From an uncultured Prevotellaceae bacterium (lineage in GTDB: Bacteria > Bacteroidota > Bacteroidia > Bacteroidales > Muribaculaceae): a stretch of 40,356 bases of DNA. The stretch covers positions 1 through 40,356 of the forward strand of contig CALGGO010000003.1 in NCBI GenBank assembly GCA_937916085.1, read 5' to 3'. Positions 23,562 to 32,700 of the stretch are shown here, piece by piece. The notes beneath the pieces were generated by a model. That model was not told where the DNA came from and searched no databases. It saw only the letters and a list, made by a program, of their open reading frames with translations. Each line of letters begins with the position of its first letter. The first letter of the stretch is position 1. The position numbers and the translations under genes are program-made.

Positions 23562-25928
23562 TTATCTTACAATCTCAACAGTTGTTTCGGAGTTTATGTC
23601 TTTGATTGTCAATGGGATGGTTAGGGCAGGGATGGTTTTGTCGTAGTTTACTTTAACCTTTTTGCCGTTAACCATTATTCGTGATGGCTTCTCTTCCATG
23701 CCTGGAATCACGAGGCGATACTCTTTCTTGGCTGCTGTGCCAGCGCCTTTGCCCTTGATGGTGATGGTGCATGAGGTGCCTTGTGGCGTGGCTTCAAAGT
23801 GAATAAGGCGGTGCTTGTCTTTTGCAAGAGTGCCAGTGCTGGTGAGGTCGTCTTCGAAGAGGGTATATTCCGATGGCTCATCGCTTGGGTAATACACGAT
23901 GTCTAGTTTGCTTGGGTTGTAGTCGCCCACGTTTTCCATTTTGTAGTTTGCCTGCGGGATGAACGCTCCGGCGCGGGCAAAGAGCGGCAATACCTCGAGT
24001 GGAGCATTATAGCTTATGGTGGTGTAAGCATTGTAGCGGTTGCTGGGGGTGTGGATATCGACCCAGGTACCCTCGGGGAAGGTGATTTCGCGGCTTGTGG
24101 CACCTTGCTCCATCACTGGCGCCACCATCACGTCGCGGCCCCACAGATACTGGTCGCTCACGTTGTCGAAACGGTTGATGCGGTTGTCGCTCTCGTAGAA
24201 GCCCAGCGGACGCACCAGCGGCAGTCCCTGACTGGCGTTCTCGTAGGCGAGGGTGTAGTTATATGGCAGCCAGCGGTAACGCTCGCGGATGATGCGCAGC
24301 GTCAGGTCGCCAAACTCGGTGTAGTGATAAGGCTCGGCGAGGTCTTGCGAGTGAGTGCGCAGCACAGGGGAGAAGAGCCCCAGCTCCAGCCAGCGGATGT
24401 AGAGCTCGCCGTCGCGCTTCTTCTTCTCGTCGAGTGCGAAGCCACCCACGTCGTGCGACATGTAGCCCATGCCGCTCAAGCCCGAGTTGAGCATGATGGT
24501 GACTTGCGGCTTGAAGCCTCCCCACGAGCGCGACACGTCGGTGGACCAGGGGAACACCGAGTAGCGCTGCAAGCCCGCTGTGCCGGCGCGCATCATGATC
24601 ATGGGTCGGCGGTCGGGGTAGTCCTCCTTGAAGAGGTCGTAGATGATGCGGCTCCACTCGTTGCCGTAGAAGTTGTGGTACTGCTCGGCGGTCAAGCCGT
24701 TGTAGTGGCGTATCGTCTCAGGATGCACCTCGGGTTCGCCAAGGTCGCCCCACCAGCCTGTCACGCCCTCCTCGGTGAGCGACTTGTAGCGGTTGCGCAG
24801 CCACAGGCGGGTGTCGGGGTTGGACACGTCAAACATGCCTCCTTGCCCCACCCAGATGGTCACGGTCTGTGTCTCGCCGGTGTCGCCGTTCTTGCAGAAC
24901 ATCCCCTTGGGGTTGAGCTCGTTATAGTTGTCGATGGCGCGGCCGTTGGTGAGCACGTAAGGCTGAGAGATGGTCACCACGTTCACGCCTTTCTTCTTGA
25001 AATTTTGGAGCATGGCGCGGTGGTCGGGCCACTGGTCCTTGTCCCATTCCAGGCGACCCATGTCCTGCTCTTTGCCATACCAGTAGAGGTCGAAGACAAT
25101 GCCGTCGAGCGGATAGCCCATAGTCTTGAGGGTATCGACTACGCCCTCGCTCTCACGCTGGTCGTGGTAGCCATATTTCGAAGTGATGTAGCCCAGCGTC
25201 CACAGCGGCGGCAGCTCCTGGCGTCCCATTAGCCATGTGAATTCCTTCACCACGTTCTCCACCTTGCCGTTGCCGTTGATGACGTAGTAGGAGAGGGGTA
25301 GAGGGTTGGTGCTCTTGTACTCGATGCCCTCCTCGCCGATGTAGAGCGACGACTTGCAGAAGTCATCAAACAAAATTCCGTAGCCCTTCGAGGAAATGAT
25401 AAACGGCATGGTGATGCCCATCTGCTTGATGCGCGTCTCGCCAGCGACGTAGCCGTAGTTCTGCTTGTTGTAGTTGATGAGCGTGTCGCCACACAAGTTA
25501 AAAGAGTAGCCACGCTCGCCGGCGCCGTAGAACGACTCCTTGCCAGTGTGCAGCAGCCGCAGCGTGCCGGCAGTAGTGCGGTCGCACAGGTCGGTGAAGA
25601 AGAACGTGCTGCCGCAGCTGATGGTCAGGCTTTTGAGGTCTTCGTCAAAAACCATCTTCATGCCGCTTTTGGTGCGCATCACCTTTTGTGGCTTGTCGAG
25701 CATTCCCACTAATTGATTAGCCACTTCTTTTCTCACAAGTGATGGCAAGCACTCGCCATTCCATGACCTTGGCTCTACCTCCACTTTCATAATGTTAGGA
25801 GTGACGATTGATACAGTGATGGCCTGGTTGCGGTTCATATCCACGAACTGCGAGCCTTTCAGCTGGGCATTGACAGCCATCGCCACCATCGCCGCAGTCA
25901 ATAATGTAAAAAATTTAAGAGTTTTCAT
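23562..25928 (-). CDS. Exported glycoside hydrolase family 31 (alpha-glucosidase/alpha-xylosidase type)
   Basis: A 788-residue protein with signal peptide MKTLKFFTLLTAAMVAMAVNA. An N-terminal beta-sandwich (galactose-mutarotase-like, about 24-235) is followed by the GH31 barrel. The nucleophile is Asp395 in WWGDLGEPE and the acid/base Asp464 in WSTDVSRSW. GIVFDLYWYG (276-285) is a barrel-strand signature. A C-terminal beta domain completes the family length. It is probably periplasmic and removes terminal alpha-linked glucose or xylose from oligosaccharides; the exact linkage cannot be read. It has no SusCD or other polysaccharide-locus neighbours. The -7 candidate upstream (CATCTTTG near 25970) is imperfect. 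The central part is richer in G/C than the flanks. Confidence 0.9.
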   Translation of the reverse strand: MKTLKFFTLLTAAMVAMAVNAQLKGSQFVDMNRNQAITVSIVTPNIMKVEVEPRSWNGECLPSLVRKEVANQLVGMLDKPQKVMRTKSGMKMVFDEDLKSLTISCGSTFFFTDLCDRTTAGTLRLLHTGKESFYGAGERGYSFNLCGDTLINYNKQNYGYVAGETRIKQMGITMPFIISSKGYGILFDDFCKSSLYIGEEGIEYKSTNPLPLSYYVINGNGKVENVVKEFTWLMGRQELPPLWTLGYITSKYGYHDQRESEGVVDTLKTMGYPLDGIVFDLYWYGKEQDMGRLEWDKDQWPDHRAMLQNFKKKGVNVVTISQPYVLTNGRAIDNYNELNPKGMFCKNGDTGETQTVTIWVGQGGMFDVSNPDTRLWLRNRYKSLTEEGVTGWWGDLGEPEVHPETIRHYNGLTAEQYHNFYGNEWSRIIYDLFKEDYPDRRPMIMMRAGTAGLQRYSVFPWSTDVSRSWGGFKPQVTIMLNSGLSGMGYMSHDVGGFALDEKKKRDGELYIRWLELGLFSPVLRTHSQDLAEPYHYTEFGDLTLRIIRERYRWLPYNYTLAYENASQGLPLVRPLGFYESDNRINRFDNVSDQYLWGRDVMVAPVMEQGATSREITFPEGTWVDIHTPSNRYNAYTTISYNAPLEVLPLFARAGAFIPQANYKMENVGDYNPSKLDIVYYPSDEPSEYTLFEDDLTSTGTLAKDKHRLIHFEATPQGTSCTITIKGKGAGTAAKKEYRLVIPGMEEKPSRIMVNGKKVKVNYDKTIPALTIPLTIKDINSETTVEIVR

Positions 25929-26010
25929 ATTAATTGAGTTTTTATGTTGATTTCGTTGATAAAGTGCAAAGATGTATATTTGTCACATGAGTAAGATTGT
26001 TCACTATAAA

Positions 26011-26424
26011 TCATGATGTCTCAATGATTGCCATCATCTCGGCTGGGGTGACAACGATTGGCGTGCAAGGGAAATGCTTGATGTTTCCAGTCACCAAATA
26101 AGCATCTTCTTTAGATAGTGCAATCTCATAGAACACCACGTCTTTCGGGTCAGGAAAATACTCGTTAGTGCTAACGCGCTGCGAGTCCAAACCTCTTGCC
26201 ACTATAAGTTTGATGATGCCATCTATCAATTCTATCGGGAAGCCAAACTTCTCACGCTTAAGCACATCGTTGTACTCCGCTATTATTTCATCATTGTACA
26301 ATGGTGTGATTCTCATCCGAGAGATTACCGCATCAAGAACGCGCGCTGTTGCCGCATCCCGGTTTCTTGTCAGCAATGCTGAAACAATAACATTTGTGTC
26401 GATAACTGCATATAGAGTTGCCAT
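26011..26424 (-). CDS. PIN-domain toxin of a type II toxin-antitoxin pair
   Basis: A 137-residue single PIN domain of the COG1569 type (putative toxin component, PIN family). Acidic site residues are Asp9 in VIDTNVIVSALL, Glu50, Asp95 and Asp107 in EDAYLVTGNIKHF. It probably acts as a Mg-dependent RNase that inhibits growth when free. It lies nine bases after the RelB/DinJ-like antitoxin gene and is certainly co-transcribed with it. The site looks intact. Confidence 0.85.
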   Translation of the reverse strand: MATLYAVIDTNVIVSALLTRNRDAATARVLDAVISRMRITPLYNDEIIAEYNDVLKREKFGFPIELIDGIIKLIVARGLDSQRVSTNEYFPDPKDVVFYEIALSKEDAYLVTGNIKHFPCTPIVVTPAEMMAIIETS

Positions 26425-26433
26425 ATTACCTAC

Positions 26434-26733
26434 CTATTTGCGTTTATTGGCTTCTTCGCGCGCTAGGCGTATTTCTCCGTTAATCTCATCAAGAGTCATC
26501 TCAGGGAACCGACCCTGTTCAGCCATTTCACGCAATTTGCGGAAAGCGGTGATACCGTCAACGGGGTCCTCTTGTGGGGCACTGATTTCAAAGGGGATGC
26601 GACGGTTTCGCACCACAGCGTTCACGAATATGTTCATTGCGGTATTGGCGCTCATTCCGAACTCCGAGCAGAGCTGGTCAAAGAGCAATTTTTGTTTAGA
26701 GTCCACACGGACTGTCATTGATACTTGTGCCAT
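26434..26733 (-). CDS. RelB/DinJ-family antitoxin
   Basis: A 99-residue protein. The N-terminal half (SMTVRVDSKQKLLFDQLCSE, then GMSANTAMNIFVNAVV) is a ribbon-helix-helix DNA-binding domain of the RelB/DinJ family. The C-terminal half is charged and should wrap the toxin. The partner is a PIN protein rather than a RelE-fold toxin. The pair should repress its own promoter at 26762-26793, where two GTAAAATG direct repeats form a likely operator. Confidence 0.85.
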   Translation of the reverse strand: MAQVSMTVRVDSKQKLLFDQLCSEFGMSANTAMNIFVNAVVRNRRIPFEISAPQEDPVDGITAFRKLREMAEQGRFPEMTLDEINGEIRLAREEANKRK

Positions 26734-26761
26734 AATTCTTGTTTTTAAATTATTCTGACTG

Positions 26762-26800
26762 CAAAATTATATCATTATGACGTAAAATGCAAGTAAAATG
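26762..26800 (-). promoter_or_regulatory. Promoter and likely operator of the RelB/PIN pair
   Basis: On the minus strand, CTTG (26790-26793), a 20-base spacer and TAATTTTG (26762-26769). CATTTTAC occurs twice (26782-26789 and 26793-26800), 11 bases apart and covering the -33 element, as expected for a ribbon-helix-helix operator. Confidence 0.6.
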
Positions 26801-26859
26801 ATGAAAATGTTTGACCTAAGTAGGGAAACAGCATAGAAATGCCACCTTAAAAAATGACA

Positions 26860-27052
26860 GCCACGAGATTGACAAACAACTAATTTACACTAATTATCAC
26901 TAAGGCTGCGCATGGAGGGTTTAAGCACACGAATTGCACGAATTTGAACTAATGGTTGCGCGCACATTGACAAACCACGAATTTACACAGATTATCACCA
27001 AGGCTGTGTAATGCCACTAACTAACAACTAATTTGCACGAATTTAAACTAAA
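26860..27052. repeat. Period-11 degenerate repeats in the CRISPR trailer
   Basis: Four imperfect blocks of about 50 bases, each made of units like CTAATTTACA or CACGAATTTA about 11 bases apart and ending in GGCTGCG-like or AGCTGCC-like sequence. They fill the gap between the toxin-antitoxin promoter and the last CRISPR repeat. There is no gene in 26734-27052. Confidence 0.55.
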
Positions 27053-27810
27053 GCTGCCAATAGTAGAAATTATGGTCTGTTTATAGACCAGGCAGATGCC
27101 GAGTGCCCCGATGGTTGTATCTACAATAGTAGAAATTATGGTCTGTTTATAGACTTTTGAAATTCCTGCGATAGCCTCTTTTAATCTACAATAGTAGAAA
27201 TTATGGTCTGTTTATAGACCAACCAGTCTTTCGATAGATTTGGATTCCAGATCTACAATAGTAGAAATTATGGTCTGTTTATAGACAGAGGAGGTGAGGA
27301 ATGAAATATCCTGCCAATCTACAATAGTAGAAATTATGGTCTGTTTATAGACCCTGGGAAACACCGAATATAGATTATTCAGATCTACAATAGTAGAAAT
27401 TATGGTCTGTTTATAGACATAATTTCTGTCAAGGTTGAAATGTCGGAATCTACAATAGTAGAAATTATGGTCTGTTTATAGACATTATATTATCTTTCCG
27501 GTAAACCGCAACAATCTACAATAGTAGAAATTATGGTCTGTTTATAGACTGGAAGATGACTCTTACATTCTCTGCACTAATCTACAATAGTAGAAATTAT
27601 GGTCTGTTTATAGACAGGCACTGACTGCAATACCCTTCGAGTCGAATCTACAATAGTAGAAATTATGGTCTGTTTATAGACTTATTAAAGAATGGAAGAC
27701 TCAGAGCGTATCTACAATAGTAGAAATTATGGTCTGTTTATAGACCGGCAAGAGTTTTGAATATCCAGTTTTCTATCTACAATAGTAGAAATTATGGTCT
27801 GTTTATAGAC
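27053..27810 (-). CRISPR. Type V-A CRISPR array, 12 repeats and 11 spacers
   Basis: Repeats of 36 bases begin at 27053, 27119, 27184, 27251, 27317, 27383, 27448, 27514, 27580, 27646, 27710 and 27775. Spacers are 28-31 bases (mostly 30). Read on the minus strand, the repeat starts GTCTATAAACAGACC and ends AATTTCTACTATTGTAGAT, which is the Cas12a crRNA handle with stem TCTAC/GTAGA and loop TATT. The array is therefore transcribed on the minus strand, in line with the cas genes. Eleven repeats look identical. The one at 27053-27088 has lost the last five bases of the handle and so marks the old, leader-distal end. The newest spacer should be 27746-27774. I find no match to any spacer elsewhere in the window. 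Confidence 0.98.
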
Positions 27811-27971
27811 CCTTTAGGGTGCAAAAATAGCACATTTTATTTAAAAATCAAATAGTTTAGGACAAATTAATGCAATGAATTTCCCCCCCCTATTTATTTG
27901 GACTTAATGAGAAACGCTGAAATACAGTATGATATGGATATTTGGTGGTTATGTTTTCATTAGGTTTGCAA
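27811..27971 (-). promoter_or_regulatory. CRISPR leader with array promoter
   Basis: 161 AT-rich bases lie between cas2 and the first repeat. On the minus strand TTTG (27849-27852), a 19-base spacer and TATTTTTG (27822-27829) form a consensus promoter whose start would fall within about ten bases of the first repeat. A run of eight C (27883-27890; G on the transcribed strand) lies about 30 bases upstream of the -33 element. Confidence 0.75.
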
Positions 27972-28244
27972 TTAAAAAAACACAATGTCTTTATCACGAT
28001 GAATTGCATTGCCATATTTTATCGTCTTTTCAATATTTACATCAAAAATTACAACACTGTCATCAGGTGTGAATATTTTCGAATAAAAATGTTCAATGTT
28101 TTCTTTAATATTATCTATCAAACGTTTTGTGTTATTGAACTCATAGACCGAGAACTGCAATCTTATGCAACCGTTTTTGACAAGCATTTTAGAAAATTTA
28201 CTCCTTAATTTATCATCTTTTATGTCATAACTAATTATTAACAT
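27972..28244 (-). CDS. cas2: CRISPR adaptation protein Cas2
   Basis: A 90-residue ferredoxin-like protein. The first strand carries the conserved Asp7 (LIISYDI), followed by a helix and FSVYEF. Cas2 bridges two Cas1 dimers in the spacer-integration complex. It starts four bases after the cas1 stop and is the last gene of the operon, next to the leader. The length is normal. Confidence 0.93.
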   Translation of the reverse strand: MLIISYDIKDDKLRSKFSKMLVKNGCIRLQFSVYEFNNTKRLIDNIKENIEHFYSKIFTPDDSVVIFDVNIEKTIKYGNAIHRDKDIVFF

Positions 28245-28248
28245 TGCT

Positions 28249-29211
28249 TTATATATAAAATTCAGGAAAAGGATTGTTATTATTCATGAAATATCTATAG
28301 TAGAATTGAATATATTTAAAAATCTCTGATTTATAAACAATGAGTGCCTTATAAAAAGTGTTGTAGTATTCGCTGCAAGCATCGAAGTTTAAAACGTATT
28401 CGTCTTTTACGAGTTTGAATTGTTTTTTATTGAATTGTCCCAAGTTAAATGATTTGCGAACCTGCCTGTCAATTATACATCTAAATGGTTCCACGAGATC
28501 ACATATCAGAGATTTGCGCTTAAACCAAACTCTATGAAAAACACCTCGATAGATATCGAACCCAAACATGCGTACAAATGTTTCCACAAAATTAAACAAA
28601 ATAGTATAACCTATATCTAAAATTACATTTATTTCATCGCATTTCATTCTTGGTAGCCGTTGCACCCATTCTAAATCTTGATAATAAGCATTGAAAAACA
28701 TTTTAGCTGCAAATCCCTCCAAACCCATCAAATCTCTTAGAGATTTAACTTCAGTTAGAATATCTAATGCTTGCTCGCAACTCTCTATGGACTTCGTAGT
28801 GAGTTCATCTTTTCGGCGAGTGGATTTAAGCAGCTTGACTTGATTAGTTATTTTATTCTGAACAAGTTTCTTGCCAATGCTGATATCATCTTTGTCAAAT
28901 TTATATTGACGCTCTCGTAATAAATAGTTGGCTTCGGCATTATTGCTAAAGCAAAATACAGGTCGCAAGTTTGGTTTCATCACGGCAATGAAAACATTGT
29001 GTCTTCTGCATTTTTCAATCAAAGGAGTGGTTATTGTTGCGTGTCCTATTATGAAAAGAGCCAATATTTTTTGAAATGGGAATTTTGTCAATGTGGCTCC
29101 CGTTTTTGTGTCCTTGAGTAGCAATTCACCTTGATGAACTTTAAAGCTTCGCTCTTCAAGACAATTTATCACAAATATGCTTCTAAATTCTATGTCTTTA
29201 TGTGAAAACAT
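28249..29211 (-). CDS. cas1: CRISPR adaptation integrase Cas1 (type V-A)
   Basis: A 320-residue protein. The frame is open to 29316, but the start at 29211 (MFSHKDIEFRS) gives the usual type V-A Cas1 N-terminus and only a 14-base overlap with cas4, so I chose it. Metal-binding residues are Glu165 (LMGLEGFAAK), His226 (GVFHRVWF) and Asp238 (LICDLVEPFR), all present. Cas1 inserts new spacers at the leader end. It is the second gene of the adaptation block cas4-cas1-cas2. Confidence 0.95.
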   Translation of the reverse strand: MFSHKDIEFRSIFVINCLEERSFKVHQGELLLKDTKTGATLTKFPFQKILALFIIGHATITTPLIEKCRRHNVFIAVMKPNLRPVFCFSNNAEANYLLRERQYKFDKDDISIGKKLVQNKITNQVKLLKSTRRKDELTTKSIESCEQALDILTEVKSLRDLMGLEGFAAKMFFNAYYQDLEWVQRLPRMKCDEINVILDIGYTILFNFVETFVRMFGFDIYRGVFHRVWFKRKSLICDLVEPFRCIIDRQVRKSFNLGQFNKKQFKLVKDEYVLNFDACSEYYNTFYKALIVYKSEIFKYIQFYYRYFMNNNNPFPEFYI

Positions 29212-29764
29212 TTTCTTTATCAAACTTGTCGCATAAATTAGAATAAATGCAGTGAAAACATTTGTTGAAATTAACAATGATTGTATCTCGAGGATTATAA
29301 TTCCTATATGATTCAATGAATTGAATTAATTCCAATTTATCATTTTCGGTTGGGATATCCAAGTTCATCGTCTTTCGAGTAGAAATCTCATAGAATGAAA
29401 TGCTCTTAACTAAGTATCCCATCTCAATTAAACAATAGTATTGAGCCCAAAGTTGATAGATTTGTCCTCTATAGATTTTCTTGAGTTGAAATTTCCTCTC
29501 TACAAGGCTACATGTCTGTTGATTGTAGATGTCAATTTTACCATAAAGTCCTAGCTCTTGAGAAATTACTGACAAAGATTCTATGACATCTTTGCTGTTT
29601 GATGATTGCTTATTGTCAATCTTTTGATGAGCATTGCGTCCGCGTGTTTGAGGTTTCGCATGATAATTACCTTCGTCCGTATCCATATATACATTGTGTA
29701 GATATATGGAATACGGACAGAAGATAAAATCATTAAGAGTGGAGATAGGAATCAACTCATTCAT
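29198..29764 (-). CDS. cas4: CRISPR adaptation nuclease Cas4
   Basis: A 188-residue RecB-like nuclease. The iron-sulfur cysteines are Cys16 near the N-terminus and Cys169, Cys172 and Cys178 at the end. The PD-(D/E)XK site is His46, Asp78 (YGKIDIY), Glu89 and Lys91 (VERKF). In type V-A systems Cas4 trims prespacers and helps select those next to the correct PAM. Its start overlaps the cas12a stop by four bases (ATGA). Confidence 0.93.
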   Translation of the reverse strand: MNELIPISTLNDFIFCPYSIYLHNVYMDTDEGNYHAKPQTRGRNAHQKIDNKQSSNSKDVIESLSVISQELGLYGKIDIYNQQTCSLVERKFQLKKIYRGQIYQLWAQYYCLIEMGYLVKSISFYEISTRKTMNLDIPTENDKLELIQFIESYRNYNPRDTIIVNFNKCFHCIYSNLCDKFDKENVFT

Positions 29765-32700
29765 TGCTGAACAAACTTAAGCCATTCCTTGTTGCTTACA
29801 TCATATTTAATGCTAGTGATATCATAGGCTGTCTGTATTTGCTCAACAACCATTAAACCCTTTCGAGCTATGTTGAAAGCTCCATTGGCATCGGCATTCA
29901 CAGGCAAAGTCTTACTGCCTTTTCTGGAATCGAAGTTGTTACCCTTATTATCTATTGCTGGTGATAGCAAGTAGTCAACATCGGTGCAAGTAATGCTATT
30001 GCGCATTTGCATCACTAGCTTAAAGGCGTGTAGCAACTGCTTTAATAGTTCAAGGCTGTCGATTAAGGCAATGCCTTCTTTTAGATTGCCGTTAATGTCG
30101 AAGCCGGCATTGCTGAACACTTCCTTAAAAAGTTGTGTTGGGTAAACTTTTTCAGAGACAAACTGATTATTCTGCTCCTTGCTGCGATGGGTAAAAATGC
30201 GTTCTCCCTGAGAACTAATTGTCCAGCAAGAGCGAGTGCCTTCAGCTCTTGATGTGAAGTTGTTGTAATCGAACGAAAACTCGAATGTATCATTCTTAGC
30301 ATTGTATTTGATACGGTCAAACTTGCTGAAGAAAGCCTTTATTTCACCTATTGTCGATAGGCGTGTGTCAAAGAGATTCACAAAGCCTGTAACTGGGTCG
30401 GTTTTGCTTGTGTTCCATGCTGGGATGTAGAATACAAAACCACATTGACGCACATTGCCTTTTTGATATTTGTTGAAATTCTCGTAAGTATCAGTAAGCT
30501 GTAATGCTTTTAACGCACCACAAGGTTCATTAATGCCTGCTGTTTTATCAACCACATAATTGAGCTTGTCGATAAGCATTTTCTCAAACTTTTGGTAAAC
30601 GGATTTTTCAACCTTTTGACGACCACGCATAAAGCCTGTGTTGAGATTTTCGAGCACAATGATTGCATCGTTCTCAATCATCATCTTAGATAAAAGGTGA
30701 ACAATCTGGCTAAGATAACCAGCTTTTAGCTCCTTGATATTCTCTATAGTTGACCAGTTGCGACGAGCGTTCAGGCGGTCACCTTCCTTGCTTGCTAGCA
30801 ATTCATTATAGTCCTGTATGTAATCAGGATTATTAGGATTGCTAACCACACTGTTTAGAGAAAATTGCTCAACAATCTCACCCTTCATGTTAATCATTGT
30901 CAGGTAGAGAAGATGACGCTCGCCTCGGTCAATGCCAATGATATGCCTGATGCCATTCTGTTTGATGAATGTCAACACATCTTGATTGAAATGTCCACTG
31001 CCTTCAGGCCTGAAATTCATTGTGATAGGAACGTGAAACTCATATTGGTTGCGAGTGAATCGACGATCCTTGATGATGTCGTATTCAAACTTGCTTAACG
31101 CTTTATGCTGTTTGTTATATGCACTCTTATTCTCAATTGCTTGATTGGCAGGATGGATTACTGGTTTGGAGATTGACTTCTTGCGGAAGAACAATTCGGC
31201 TTTGCCATTTAGTTTATATACAATATTGCTAAGATTGTTCTCATCAAAGAGCATCTTCCAATAGATGGTGTGCAGATTTGGATGTCCTTTTGAATAAGGA
31301 GAGAAGTCTTTGCTGGTTATTCTGAATACAAAGAGCAGTCCTTCTTCATTGAGTTTGTCAATCAAATTGATAGGCACCTTCTTGAAATCTATCTTATAAC
31401 CTTGATGTTCAATGTCACTATAGAACTCATTTATTGAGGTGTAGGAACTAGATGGCTTAAAGTCGAAGTCAAAGACTTGCCAGCTTTCATATTGAGATAG
31501 TGATGTTTTGAAGAAGTCAATCAACTTTGAAAGTGCTTTCTTGTCAAAATTTTGGCCTAATTGAAATTTCCTATTTCTATAAATGTCAAGGATATCTGGA
31601 GTTGGATTAAATGTCTCTAATCCTTTTCGAGAGAAGAACACTTTAGGTAGCATTCTGAATGGTGATGGCAACAGTTTGTAGTTTAGTTTCTCATAAAATT
31701 CGTTGCCTTCATCAACTTGTGCTTGATTGATTTCGGTAATTGCACGTTTGTCGTTTTTGTTTGCTATAGCCAAATAATAATAGCCATTTTTGCGCAGTAA
31801 AATAGACAAATAGTCATTTTCCTTGTTGATGTCCCAACCGTCAAGTAATTGTGAATTATCAAAATTCAGTTTAAATTTGTCAAGAGAGTAAGTCTTTTTG
31901 GTAAGATAACTCCTCACTCTATTATATAAAGGCGTGATTGTATCATCAAGTGTTTCATATAGGGCAGAAAACTCGCTATAGAACATTTCGTCTTTCACAG
32001 CTTCATCTCCAAAGCCACACAATGGTTTAACAAACCGTTGCAAGTCCTTTATTGCATCAAGTAAATCTTTGATTCCTACTATGTTCTTACGCAATAACTC
32101 ATCGGATGGCGAAGGGCAATCAAGCACTTCTTTCACGGCATTGTAGCGATTTTGAATTAGAGCAAATAAATTCTCACGCTGAATGGTCTCGTTGTTAATT
32201 GCTCCAAGGTTGTTGAAATAATCGACTATTGACTTTTCGGTCACTTTGGCTAAAAGAGAGTCAATTTTTCCTAGTGACAAACTCTTAATGCCTTTGAAGT
32301 ACTTCTTGACTTGTTCTTCACGTTTCTCTTGAGTCTGGTTCTTCTTACGAGGGACAAGTGCATCAAATTCAGCAATTAGCGCATTGTTAAATTTGTCCCA
32401 CGCTCCATAATAACGTTGACTGATGTCTGTGAGAGACAAGTCGTTTGCGAGGTAAATACCATCAAGATTGAATGTGGATAGATTATTAATGATTTCTTTG
32501 AGTTTACCAAAGACGTTTAAATCAAGTTCGATATAAGCATCTTTTATTGCCGTTTGTACTTGGCTGGCATCGCTGAATTGATCTAATCTAAAAGAGACAC
32601 CAACACGTTCGCTCAAAATTTGATTAAATAAAGGTTTGAGCTTAGGAATCCTTTGAGACTTTTCATGCGTTTGGTTGAATTCATTTATGTACTGGTTAAG

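Noticed and set aside
24051..25232. A 393-codon open frame antisense to the GH31 gene.
   Set aside because: It is a shadow of the GC-rich catalytic region. The GH31 protein is complete and the antisense frame has no recognisable domain.
29212..29316. Longer cas1 reading frame starting at 29316.
   Set aside because: It would add 35 residues unlike any Cas1 and overlap cas4 by 119 bases. The ATG at 29211 gives the typical type V-A N-terminus.
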